From: Galeopsis tetrahit
Lineage: Eukaryota; Streptophyta; Magnoliopsida; Lamiales; Lamiaceae
Direction of reading: 5' to 3'
Assembly (NCBI GenBank): GCA_963675135.1
Contig: OY776123.1
Span: 8,558,501 to 8,622,500, forward strand
DNA: 64,000 nt
Part shown: piece by piece, positions 37,634 through 50,989 of the stretch
How the letters are laid out: every line of letters begins with the position of its first letter
Position numbering within the stretch: position 1 is the first letter of the stretch
The notes under the pieces: model-generated
What the model was told of the DNA's origin: nothing
Database searches by the model: none
What the model saw: only the letters and a program-made list of their open reading frames with translations
Made by a program: the position numbers and the translations under genes

Positions 37634-38280
37634 GGGTAAGGACAGTGCCTCTAGAAATCTGGACAAGAGGGATGAGGTTACTAGTGGGCGTTTCGATACA
37701 TTGCGTGACCTGGACGAAGAAGGACAGCAAGCTGTGGATGAAGATCAGCCTATGGATGAAGCTGAAATGGCTAAAAATCTGGACAGTGGCCAAGTTGAAG
37801 GAGGGCAGTTTCTGGACAGTGGACAACGTGGCAAAAATCAGCAGAAATCTGCAATAGGATCGAAGGCGCATACTAATGGCAACAAAGGGAGGTGTTGGGA
37901 GGAGGGGGAGGGCTCTAGAGCCACCTCAAAAGGGTTTGGGTGAGCCAAAGCGCTGCTGAAGGCAGGCCACAAGAAGAAGCAATTTCTGGTCATGTTTGGA
38001 CAGAATTTGATGAGGACATCTGAGTTTGATGAGCTGCCCATAAGATGTTTTTGGGCAGATTTGATTTTTCTGCTACTGATTTTCAGTGGTTGATTTGGCT
38101 AATTGTTTTGTCTTGCCTAGAGCTTCGATGTTTTTGGTCGCATGTTTGACCAATTAGATAGTGCTTAGCCTTTTAGGGATTAGAAAGCCTTGTGCTCGAT
38201 TGTAAAAACTTTGATTGGCGTCGGTCCTTGGACTGAGCGTATTTTTGAATAATATTTTTACCTTTATGTTCAAAAAAAAA
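37634..38280 (+). mobile_element. 647-bp retroposed-looking insert, copy 1, with poly(A) end
   Basis: Non-satellite sequence of normal base composition interrupts a monomer. It ends in nine A residues (38272-38280) after a GAATAATATTTTTACC stretch, the look of the 3' end of a 5'-truncated LINE or processed retroposon. The first 100 codons or so read as an open, acidic, glutamine- and aspartate-rich frame (37632-37943), but its ATG is created by the junction (AT from satellite, G from insert), so it is not a genuine gene start. I do not recognise the parent. Removing the insert restores an intact monomer exactly, with no target-site duplication visible. Confidence 0.75.
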
Positions 38281-39118
38281 TATATATTCTTAAACCGACG
38301 AAATTTCAGTTCTCGAACTGGAATTTTAATTTATCCAACCGTAGGGACATTTCGGTACATTATATATTCTTAAACCGAGGAAATTCCAGTTCTCGAACTG
38401 GAATTTTAATTTCTCCAACCGTAAGGGCATTTCAGGAAATTATATATTCTTACACCGACGAAATTCCAATTTTCGAATTGGAATTTTAATTTATTCAACC
38501 GTATGGACATTTCGAGACATTATATATTCTTACACCGACGAAATTCCACTTCTCGAACTGGAATTTTAATTTCTCCAACCGTAGGGGCATTTCGGGACAT
38601 TATATATTCTAAATCCGACCAATTTCCAATTCTCGAACTGGAATTTTAATTTATTCAACCATAGGGGCATTTCGGGACATTATATATTCTTAAACCGACG
38701 AAATTCCAGTTCTCGAACTGGAATTTTAATTTCTCCAACCGTAGGGACATTTCGGGACATTATATATTCTAAATCCGACCAATTTCCAATTCTCGAACTG
38801 GAATTTTAATTTCTCCAACTGTAGGGACATTTCGGGACATTATATATTCTTAAACCGACCAAATTCCAATTCTCAAAATGGAATTTTAATTTCTCCAACC
38901 GTAGGGGCATTTCGGGACATTATATATTCTTAAACCGACCAAATTCCGAATCTCGAACTGAAAGTTTAATTTATCCAACCGTAGGGACATTTCGGGACAT
39001 TATATATTCTTAAACCGACCAAATTCCAATTCGGACATTATATATTCTTAAACCGACGAAATTTCAGTTCCCGAACTGGAATTTTAATTTATTCAACCGT
39101 AGGGACATTTCGGGACAT
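38281..39118. repeat. Satellite between insert copies 1 and 2 (838 bp)
   Basis: About ten satellite monomers plus a short one. It matches the spacer after copy 2 but lacks one 80-bp monomer: a fused unit near 38521-38600 stands in place of two. Confidence 0.9.
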
Positions 39119-39765
39119 GGGTAAGGACAGTGCCTCTAGAAATCTGGACAAGAGGGATGAGGTTACTAGTGGGCGTTTCGATACATTGCGTGACCTGGAC
39201 GAAGAAGGACAGCAAGCTGTGGATGAAGATCAGCCTATGGATGAAGCTGAAATGGCTAAAAATCTGGACAGTGGCCAAATTGAAGGAGGGCAGTTTCTGG
39301 ACAGTGGACAACGTGGCAAAAATCAGTAGAAATCTGCAATAGGATCGAAGGCGCATACTAATGGCAACAAAGGGAGGTGTTGGGAGGAGGGGGAGGGCTC
39401 TAGAGCCACCTCAAAAGGGTTTGGGTGAGCCAAAGCGCTGCTGAAGGCAGGCCACAAGAAGAAGCAATTTCTGGTCATGTTTGGACAGAATTTGATGAGG
39501 ACATCTGAGTTTGATGAGCTGCCCATAAGATGTTTTTGGGCAGATTTGATTTTTCTGCTACTGATTTTCAGTGGTTGATTTGGCTAATTGTTTTGTCTTG
39601 CCTAGAGCTTCGATGTTTTTGGTCGCATGTTTGACCAATTAGATAGTGCTTAGCCTTTTAGGGATTAGAAAGCCTTGTGCTCGATTGTAAAAACTTTGAT
39701 TGGCGTCGGTCCTTGGACTGAGCGTATTTTTGAATAATATTTTTACCTTTATGTTCAAAAAAAAA
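39119..39765 (+). mobile_element. 647-bp retroposed-looking insert, copy 2
   Basis: Same length and same junctions as copy 1, offset by 1485 bp. Two differences from copies 1 and 3 are seen: A at 39279 (G in the others) and T at 39327 (C in the others). The second makes a TAG (39327-39329) that shortens the junction-started frame to 70 codons. The poly(A) run again has nine A residues. Confidence 0.75.
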
Positions 39766-40683
39766 TATATATTCTTAAACCGACGAAATTTCAGTTCTCG
39801 AACTGGAATTTTAATTTATCCAACCGTAGGGACATTTCGGTACATTATATATTCTTAAACCGAGGAAATTCCAGTTCTCGAACTGGAATTTTAATTTCTC
39901 CAACCGTAAGGGCATTTCAGGAAATTATATATTCTTACACCGACGAAATTCCAATTTTCGAATTGGAATTTTAATTTATTCAACCGTATGGACATTTCGA
40001 GACATTATATATTCTTAAACCGACGAAATTCCAGTTCTCGAACCGGAATTTTAATTTCTCCAACCGTAGGGGCATTTCGGGACATTATATATTCTTACAC
40101 CGACGAAATTCCAATTCTCGAACTGGAATTTTAATTTCTCCAACCGTAGGGGCATTTCGGGACATTATATATTCTAAATCCGACCAATTTCCAATTCTCG
40201 AACTGGAATTTTAATTTATTCAACCATAGGGGCATTTCGGGACATTATATATTCTTAAACCGACGAAATTCCAGTTCTCGAACTGGAATTTTAATTTCTC
40301 CAACCGTAGGGACATTTCGGGACATTATATATTCTAAATCCGACCAATTTCCAATTCTCGAACTGGAATTTTAATTTCTCCAACTGTAGGGACATTTCGG
40401 GACATTATATATTCTTAAACCGACCAAATTCCAATTCTCAAAATGGAATTTTAATTTCTCCAACCGTAGGGGCATTTCGGGACATTATATATTCTTAAAC
40501 CGACCAAATTCCGAATCTCGAACTGAAAGTTTAATTTATCCAACCGTAGGGACATTTCGGGACATTATATATTCTTAAACCGACCAAATTCCAATTCGGA
40601 CATTATATATTCTTAAACCGACGAAATTTCAGTTCCCGAACTGGAATTTTAATTTATTCAACCGTAGGGACATTTCGGGACAT
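39766..40683. repeat. Satellite between insert copies 2 and 3 (918 bp)
   Basis: Satellite monomers in the same order as 38281-39118 with one additional 80-bp monomer. Confidence 0.9.
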
Positions 40684-41330
40684 GGGTAAGGACAGTGCCT
40701 CTAGAAATCTGGACAAGAGGGATGAGGTTACTAGTGGGCGTTTCGATACATTGCGTGACCTGGACGAAGAAGGACAGCAAGCTGTGGATGAAGATCAGCC
40801 TATGGATGAAGCTGAAATGGCTAAAAATCTGGACAGTGGCCAAGTTGAAGGAGGGCAGTTTCTGGACAGTGGACAACGTGGCAAAAATCAGCAGAAATCT
40901 GCAATAGGATCGAAGGCGCATACTAATGGCAACAAAGGGAGGTGTTGGGAGGAGGGGGAGGGCTCTAGAGCCACCTCAAAAGGGTTTGGGTGAGCCAAAG
41001 CGCTGCTGAAGGCAGGCCACAAGAAGAAGCAATTTCTGGTCATGTTTGGACAGAATTTGATGAGGACATCTGAGTTTGATGAGCTGCCCATAAGATGTTT
41101 TTGGGCAGATTTGATTTTTCTGCTACTGATTTTCAGTGGTTGATTTGGCTAATTGTTTTGTCTTGCCTAGAGCTTCGATGTTTTTGGTCGCATGTTTGAC
41201 CAATTAGATAGTGCTTAGCCTTTTAGGGATTAGAAAGCCTTGTGCTCGATTGTAAAAACTTTGATTGGCGTCGGTCCTTGGACTGAGCGTATTTTTGAAT
41301 AATATTTTTACCTTTATGTTCAAAAAAAAA
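40684..41330 (+). mobile_element. 647-bp retroposed-looking insert, copy 3
   Basis: Offset by 3050 bp from copy 1 and apparently identical to it over the parts I compared, including the nine-A end and both junctions. It shows that the insert was multiplied together with its satellite surroundings. Confidence 0.75.
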
Positions 41331-41699
41331 TATATATTCTTAAACCGACGAAATTTCACTTCTCGAACTGGAATTTTAATTTATCCAACCGTAGGGACAT
41401 TTCGGTACATTATATATTCTTAAACCGAGGAAATTCCAGTTCTCGAACTGGAATTTTAATTTCTCCAACCGTAAGGGCATTTCAGGAAATTATATATTCT
41501 TACACCGACGAAATTCCAATTTTCGAATTGGAATTTTAATTTATTCAACCGTATGGACATTTCGAGACATTATATATTCTTAAACCGACGAAATTCCAGT
41601 TCTCGAACCGGAATTTTAATTTCTCCAACCGTAGGGGCATTTCGGGACATTATATATTCTTACACCGACGAAATTCCAATTCTCGAACTGGAATTTTAA

Positions 41700-44600
41700 T
41701 TTCTCCAACCGTAGGGGCATTTCGGGACATTATATATTCTTAAATCGACCAAATTCCAATTCGGACATTATATATTCTTAAACCGATGAAATTTCAGTTC
41801 TCGAATTGGAATTTTAATTTATTCAACCGTAGGGACATTTCGGGACATTATATATTCTTAAACCGACGAAATTTCAGTTCTCGAACTGGAATTTTAATTT
41901 ATTCAACCGTAGGGATATTTCGGTACATTATATATTCTTATACCGACGAAATTCCAGTTCTCGAAATTCCGAACTGGAATTTTAATTTCTCCAACCGTAG
42001 GGGCATTTCGGGACATTATATATTCTTACATCGACGAAATTCCAATTTTCGAACTGGAATTTTAATTTATTCAACCGTAGGGACATTTCGGGACATTATA
42101 TATTCTTAAACCGACGAAATTCCAATTCTCAAACCGGAATTTTAATTTCTCCAACCGTAGGGGCATTTCGGGACATTATATATTCTTACACCGACGAAAT
42201 CCCAATTCTCGAACTGAATTTTAATTTATTCAACCGTAGGGACATTTCGGGACATTATATATTCTTAAACCGACGAAATTTCAATTCTCGAACTAGAATA
42301 TTAATTTCTCCAACTATAGGGGCGTTTCGGGACATTATATATTCTTAAACCGACGAAATTTCAGTTCTCGAATTGGAATTTTAATTTATTCAACCGTAGG
42401 GACATTTCGAGACATTATATATTCTTAAACCGACGAAATTCCAGTTCTCGAACTGGAATTTTAATTTATTCAACCGTAGGGATATTTCGGTACATTATAT
42501 ATTCTTATACCGACGAAATTTCAGTTCTCGAACTGGAATTTTAATTTCTCCAACCGTAGGGGCATTTCGGGACATTATATATTTTTACACCGACGAAATT
42601 CCAATTCTCGAACTGGAATTTTAATTTATTCAACCGTAGGGGCATTTCGGGACATTATATATTCTTAAACCGACGAAATTCCAGTTCTCAAACTGGAATT
42701 TTAATTTCTCCAACCGTAGGGACATTATATTTTCTAAATCCGACCAATTTCCAATTCTCGAACTGGAATTTTAATTTATTCAACCATAGGGGCATTTCGG
42801 GACATTATATATTCTTAAACCGACGAAATTCCAGTTCTCGAACTGGAATTTTAATTTCTCCAACCGTAGGGACATTTCGGGACATTATATATTCTAAATC
42901 CGACCAATTTCCAATTCTCCAACTGGAATTTTAATTTCTCCAACCGTAGGGACATTTCGGGACATTATATATTCTTCAACCGACGAAATTCCAATTCTCG
43001 AACCGGAATTTTAATTTCTCCAACTGTAGGGGCATTTCAGGACATTATATATTCTTACACCGACGAAATCTCAATTCTCGAACTGGAATTTTAATTTATT
43101 CAACCATAGGGACATTTCGGAACATTATATATTCTTAAACCGACGAAATTTCAATTCTCGAACTGGAATTTTAATTTCTCCAACCGTAGGGGCATTTCGG
43201 GACATTATATATTCTTAAACCGACCAAATTCCAATTCAGACATTATATATTCTTAAACCGACGAAATTTCAGTTCTCGAACTAGAATTTTAATTTATTCA
43301 ACCGTAGGGACATTTCGGTACATTATATATTCTTAAACCGACGAAATTCCAGTTCTCGAACTGGAATTTTAATTTCTCCAACCGTAAGGGCATTTCGGGA
43401 AATTATATATTCTTACACCGACGAAATTCCAATTTTCGAATTGGAATTTTAATTTATTCAACCGTATGGACATTTCGAGACATTATATATTCTTAAACCG
43501 ACGAAATTCCAGTTCTCGAACCGGAATTTTAATTTCTCTAACCGTAGGGGTATTTCGGGACATTATATATTCTTACACCGACGAAATTCTAATTCTCGAA
43601 CTGGAATTTTAAATTCTCCAACCGTAGGGGCATTTCGGGACATTATATATTCTTAAATCGACCAAATTCCAATTCGGACATTATATATTCTTAAACCGAC
43701 GAAATTCCAGTTCTCGAACTGGAATTTTAATTTCTCCAACCGTAGGGACATTTCGGGACATTATATATTCTTAAACCGACGAAATTTCAGTTCTCGAACT
43801 AGAATTTTAATTTATTCAACCGTAGAGACATTTCGGGACATTATATATTCTTAAACCGACGAAATTCCAGTTCTCGAACTGGAATTTTAATTTATTCAAC
43901 CGTAGGGACATTTCGGTACATTATATATTCTTAAACCGACGAAATTCCAGTTCTCGAACTGGAATTTTAATTTCTCCAACCGTAAGGGCATTTCGGGAAA
44001 TTATATATTCTTACACCGACGAAATTCCAATTTTCGAATTGGAATTTTAATTTATTCAACCGTATGGACATTTCGAGACATTATATATTCTTAAACCGAC
44101 GAAATTCCAGTTCTCGAACCGGAATTTTAATTTCTCTAACCGTAGGGGTATTTCGGGACATTATATATTCTTACACCGACGAAATTCTAATTCTCGAACT
44201 GGAATTTTAAATTCTCCAACCGTAGGGGCATTTCGGGACATTATATATTCTTAAATCGACCAAATTCCAATTCGGACATTATATATTCTTAAACCGACGA
44301 AATTCCAGTTCTCGAACTGGAATTTTAATTTCTCCAACCGTAGGGACATTTCGGGACATTATATATTCTTAAACCGACGAAATTTCAGTTCTCGAACTGG
44401 AATTTTAATTTATTCAACCGTAGGGACGTTTCGGGACATTATATATTCTTAAACCGACGAAATTTCAGTTCTCGAACTGGAATTTTAATTTATTCAACCG
44501 TAGGGACATTTCGGTACATTATATATTCTTAAACCGAGGAAATTCCAGTTCTCGAACTGGAATTTTAATTTCTCCAACCGTAAGGGCATTTCGGGAAATT

Positions 44601-47600
44601 ATATATTCTTACACCGACGAAATTCCAATTTTCGAATTGGAATTTTAATTTATTCAACCGTATGAAAATTTCGAGACATTATATATTCTTAAACCGACGA
44701 AATTCCAGTTCTCGAACCGGAATTTTAATTTCTCCAACCGTAGGGGCATTTCGGGACATTATATATTTCTTAAACCGACGAAATTCCAGTTCTCGAACCA
44801 GAAATTTTAATTTCTCCAACCGTAGGGGCATTTCGGGACATTATATATTCTTACACCGACGAAATCCCAATTCTCGAACTGGAATTTTAATTTATTCAAT
44901 AGTGGGGACATTTCAGGACATTATATATTCTAAAACCGAGCAATTTCCAATTCTCGAACTGGAATTTTAATTTCTCCAACCGTAGAGACATTTCGGGACA
45001 TTATATATTCTTAAACCGACAAAATTCCAATTCTCAAACTGGAATTTTAATTTCTCCAACCGTAGGGGCATTTCGGGACATTATATATTCTTAAACTGAC
45101 CAAATTCCGAATCTCGAACTGAAAGTTTAATTTATCCAACCGTAGGGACATTTCGGGACATTATATATTCTTAAACCGACCAAATTCCAATTCTGACATT
45201 ATATATTCTTAAACCGACGAAATTTCAGTTCTCGAACTGGAATTTTAATTTATTCAACCGTAGGGACATTTAGGGACATTATATATTCTTAAACCGACGA
45301 AATTTCAGTTCTCGAACTGGAATTTTAATTTATTCAACCGTAGGGACATTTCGGTACATTATATATTCTTAAACCGAGGAAATTCCAGTTCTCGAACTGG
45401 AATTTAAATTTCTCCAACCGTAAGGGCATTTCGGGAAATTATATATTCTTACACCGACGAAATTCCAATTTTCGAATTGGAATTTTAATTTATTCAACCG
45501 TATGGACATTTCGGGACATTATATATTCTTAAACCGACGAAATTCCAGTTCTCGAACCGGAATTTTAATTTCTCTAACCGTAGGGGCATTTCGGGACATT
45601 ATATATTCTTACACCGACGAAATTCTAATTCTCGAACTGGAATTTTAATTTCTCCAACCGTAGGGGCATTTCGGGACATTATATATTCTTAAATCGACCA
45701 AATTCCAATTCGGACATTATATATTCTTAAACCGACGAAATTCCAGTTCTCGAACTGGAATTTTAATTTCTACAACCGTAGGGACATTTCGGGACATTAT
45801 ATATTCTAAATCCGACCAATTTCCAATTCTCGAACTGGAATTTTAATTTATTCAACCATAGGGGCATTTCGGGACATTATATATTCTTAAACCGACGAAA
45901 TTCCAGTTCTCGAACTGGAATTTTAATTTTCTCCAACCGTAGGGACATTTTGGGACATTATATATTCTAAATCCGACCAATTTCCAATTCTCGAACTGGA
46001 ATTTTAATTTCTCCAACCGTAGGGACATTTCGGGACATTATATATTCTAAAACCGACGAAATTCCAGTTCTCGAACTGGAATTTTAATTTATTCAACCGT
46101 AAGGACATTTCGGTACATTATATATTCTTAAACCGACAAAATTCCAGTTCTCGAATTGGAATTTTAATTTCTCCAACCGTAAGGGCATTTCAGGACATTA
46201 TATATTCTTACACCGACGAAATCCCAATTGTCGAACTGGAATTTTAATTTATTCAACCGTAGGGACATTTCAGGACATTATATATTCTAAAACCGACCAA
46301 TTTCCAATTCTCGAACTGGAATTTTAATTTCTCCAACCGTAGGGACATTTCGGGACATTATATATTCTTAAACCGACCAAATTCCAATTCTCAAACTGGA
46401 ATTTTAATTTCTCCAACCGTAGGGGCATTTCGGGACATTATAAATTCTTAAACCGACCAAATTCCGAATCTCGAACTGAAAGTTTAATTTATCCAACCGT
46501 AGGGACATTTCGGGACATTATATATTCTTAAACCGACCAAATTCCAATTCGGACATTATATATTCTTAAACCGACGAAATTTCAGTTCTCGAACTGGAAT
46601 TTTAATTTATTCAACCGTAGGGACATTTCGGGACATTATATATTCTTAAACCGACGAAATTTCAGTTCTCGAACTGGAATTTTAATTTATTCAACCGTAG
46701 GGACATTTCGGTACATTATATATTCTTAAACCGAGGAAATTCCAGTTCTCGAACTGGAATTTTAATTTCTCCAACCGTAAGGACATTTCGGGAAATTATA
46801 TATTCTTACACCGACGAAATTCCAATTTTCGAATTGGAATTTTAATTTATTCAACCGTATGGACATTTCGAGACATTATATATTCTTAAACCGACGAAAT
46901 TCCAGTTCTCGAACCGGAATTTTAATTTCTCTAACCGTAGGGGTATTTCGGGACATTATATATTCTTACACCGACGAAATTCTAATTCTCGAACTGGAAT
47001 TTTAAATTCTCCAACCATAGGGGCATTTCGGGACATTATATATTCTTAAATCGACCAAATTCCAATTCGGACATTATATATTCTTAAACCGACGAAATTC
47101 CAGTTCTCGAACTGGAATTTTAATTTCTCCAACCGTAGGGACATTTCGGGACATTATATATTCTTAAACCGACGAAATTTCAGTTCTCAAACTGGAATTT
47201 TAATTTATTCAACCGTAGGGACATTTCGGGACATTATATATTCTTAAACCGACGAAATTTCAGTTCTCGAACTGGAATTTTAATTTATTCAACCGTAGGG
47301 ACATTTCGGTACATTATATATTCTTAAACCGAGGAAATTCCAGTTCTCGAACTGGAATTTTAATTTCTCCAACCGTAAGGGCATTTCGGGAAATTATATA
47401 TTCTTACACCGACGAAATTCCAATTTTCGAATTGGAATTTTAATTTATTCAACCGTATGGACATTTCGGGACATTATATATTCTTAAACCGACGAAATTC
47501 CAGTTCTCGAACCGGAATTTTAATTTCTCTAACCGTAGGGGCATTTCGGGACATTATATATTCTTACACCGACGAAATTCTAATTCTCGAACTGGAATTT

Positions 47601-50600
47601 TAATTTCTCCAACCGTAGGGGCATTTCGGGACATTATATATTCTTAAATCGACCAAATTCCAATTCGGACATTATATATTCTTAAACCGACGAAATTCCA
47701 GTTCTCGAACTGGAATTTTAATTTCTACAACCGTAGGGACATTTCGGGACATTATATATTCTAAATCCGACCAATTTCCAATTCTCGAACTGGAATTTTA
47801 ATTTATTCAACCATAGGGGCATTTCGGGACATTATATATTCTTAAACCGACGAAATTCCAGTTCTCGAACTGGAATTTTAATTTTCTCCAACCGTAGGGA
47901 CATTTTGGGACATTATATATTCTAAATCCGACCAATTTCCAATTCTCGAACTGGAATTTTAATTTCTCCAACCGTAGGGACATTTCGGGACATTATATAT
48001 TCTAAAACCGACGAAATTCCAGTTCTCGAACTGGAATTTTAATTTATTCAACCGTAAGGACATTTCGGTACATTATATATTCTTAAACCGACAAAATTCC
48101 AGTTCTCGAATTGGAATTTTAATTTCTCCAACCGTAAGGGCATTTCGGGACATTATATATTCTTACACCGACGAAATCCCAATTGTCGAACTGGAATTTT
48201 AATTTATTCAACCGTAGGGACATTTCAGGACATTATATATTCTAAAACCGACCAATTTCCAATTCTCGAACTGGAATTTTAATTTCTCCAACCGTAGGGA
48301 CATTTCGGGACATTATATATTCTTAAACCGACCAAATTCCAATTCTCAAACTGGAATTTTAATTTCTCCAACCGTAGGGGCATTTCGGGACATTATAAAT
48401 TCTTAAACCGACCAAATTCCGAATCTCGAACTGAAAGTTTAATTTATCCAACCGTAGGGACATTTCGGGACATTATATATTCTTAAACCGACCAAATTCC
48501 AATTCGGACATTATATATTCTTAAACCGACGAAATTTCAGTTCTCGAACTGGAATTTTAATTTATTCAACCGTAGGGACATTTCGGGACATTATATATTC
48601 TTAAACCGACGAAATTTCAGTTCTCGAACTGGAATTTTAATTTATTCAACCGTAGGGACATTTCGGTACATTATATATTCTTAAACCGAGGAAATTCCAG
48701 TTCTCGAACTGGAATTTTAATTTCTCCAACCGTAAGGGCATTTCGGGAAATTATATATTCTTACACCGACGAAATTCCAATTTTCGAATTGGAATTTTAA
48801 TTTATTCAACCGTATGGACATTTCGAGACATTATATATTCTTAAACCGACGAAATTCCAGTTCTCGAACCGGAATTTTAATTTCTCTAACCGTAGGGGTA
48901 TTTCGGGACATTATATATTCTTACACCGACGAAATTCTAATTCTCGAACTGGAATTTTAAATTCTCCAACCATAGGGGCATTTCGGGACATTATATATTC
49001 TTAAATCGACCAAATTCCAATTCGGACATTATATATTCTTAAACCGACGAAATTCCAGTTCTCGAACTGGAATTTTAATTTCTCCAACCGTAGGGACATT
49101 TCGGGACATTATATATTCTTAAACCGACGAAATTTCAGTTCTCAAACTGGAATTTTAATTTATTCAACCGTAGGGACATTTCGGGACATTATATATTCTT
49201 AAACCGACGAAATTTCAGTTCTCGAACTGGAATTTTAATTTATTCAACCGTAGGGACATTTCGGTACATTATATATTCTTAAACCGAGGAAATTCCAGTT
49301 CTCGAACTGGAATTTTAATTTCTCCAACCGTAAGGGCATTTCGGGAAATTATATATTCTTACACCGACGAAATTCCAATTTTCCAATTGGAATTTTAATT
49401 TATTCAACCGTATGGACATTTCGAGACATTATATATTCTTAAACCGACGAAATTCCAGTTCTCGAACCGGAATTTTAATTTCTCCAACCGTAGGGGCATT
49501 TCGGGACATTATATATTCTTAAATCGACCAAATTCCAATTCGGACATTATATATTCTTAAACCGACGAAATTTCAGTTCTCGAATTGGAATTTTAATTTA
49601 TTCAACCGTAGGGACATTTCGGGACATTATATATTCTTAAACCGACGAAATTCCAGTTCTCGAACTGGAATTTTAATTTCTCCAACCGTAGGGGAATTTC
49701 GGGACATTATATATTCTTACATCGACGAAATTCCAATTTTCGAACTGGAATTTTAATTTATTCAACCGTAGGGACATTTCGGGACATTATATATTCTTAA
49801 ACCGTGAATAACCGTAGGGACATTTCGGGACATTATATATTCTTAAACCGACGAAATTCCAGTTCTCAAACTGGAATTTTAATTTATTCAACCGTAGGGA
49901 CATTTCGGGACATTACATATTCTTAAACCGACGAAATTCCAGTTCTCAAACCGGAATTTTAATTTCTCCAACCGTAGGGGCATTTCGGGACATTATATAT
50001 TCTTACACCGACGAAATCCCAATTCTCGAACTGGAATTTTAATTTATTCAACCGTAGGGACATTATATATTCTTAAACCGACGAAATTTCAATTCTCGAA
50101 CTAGAATATTAATTTCTCCAACTATAGGGGCGTTTCGGGACATTATATATTCTTAAACCGACCAAATTCCAATTCGGACATTATATATTCTTAAACCGAC
50201 GAAATTTCAGTTCTAGAACTGGAATTTTAATTTCTCCAACCGTAGGGGCATTTCGGGACATTATATATTTTTACACCGATGAAATTCCAATTCTCGAACT
50301 GGAATTTTAATTTATTCAACCGTAGGGGCATTTCGGGACATTATATATTCTTACACCGACGAAATCCCAATTCTCGAACTGGAATTTTAATTTATTCAAC
50401 CGTAGGGACATTTCGGGACATTATATATTCTTAAACCGACGAAATTTCAATTCTCGAACTAGAATATTAATTTCTCCAACTATAGGGGCGTTTCGGGACA
50501 TTATATATTCTTAAACCGACCAAATTCCAATTCGGACATTATATATTCTTAAACCGACGAAATTTCAGTTCTAGAATTGGAATTTTAATTTCTCCAACCG

Positions 50601-50602
50601 TA
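41700..50602. repeat. Large satellite segment A, source-equivalent of the two segments that follow
   Basis: Landmark variants in this segment reappear at exact offsets. The interval from about 41700 to 47160 recurs at +9289 (about 50990-56450). The interval 43053-50602 recurs at +13398 (56451-64000). Landmarks used include ACCGTGAATAACCG near 49801, ATTTAGGGACATT near 45270 and CAATTGTCGAACTGG at about 46225. Confidence 0.8.
45200..49440. repeat. 1955-bp higher-order repeat, two tandem copies plus part of a third
   Basis: AATTGTCGAA recurs at 46226 and 48181, CATTATAAATTC near 46436 and 48391, and CAGTTCTCAAACTGG at 47181 and 49136, all 1955 bp apart. The upstream edge is where similarity to the next copy fades, near 45200. 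The same pair is present again at about 58600-62840, with AATTGTC at 59624 and 61579. Confidence 0.8.
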
Positions 50603-50989
50603 GGGGCATTTCGGGACATTATATATTTTTACACCGATGAAATTCCAATTCTCGAACTGGAATTTTAATTTATTCAACCGTAGGGGCATTTCGGTACATT
50701 ATATATTCTTAAACCGACGAAATTCCAGTTCTCGAACTGGAATTTTAATTTCTCCAACCGTAAGGGCATTTCGGGAAATTATATATTCTTACACCGACGA
50801 AATTCCAATTTTCGAATTGGAATTTTAATTTATTCAACCGTATGGACATTTCGAGACATTATATATTCTTAAACCGACGAAATTCCAGTTCTCGAACCGG
50901 AATTTTAATTTCTCTAACCGTAGGGGTATTTCGGGACATTATATATTCTTACACCGACGAAATTCTAATTCTCGAACTGGAATTTTAAA

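Noticed and set aside
37608..41091. Reverse-strand frames of 67 and 87 codons and forward frames of 70-103 codons in the 647-bp inserts as genes
   Set aside because: The forward start is made by the insertion junction and the reverse frames overlap satellite. The copies are truncated, and copy 2 has a stop. No known domain was recognised.
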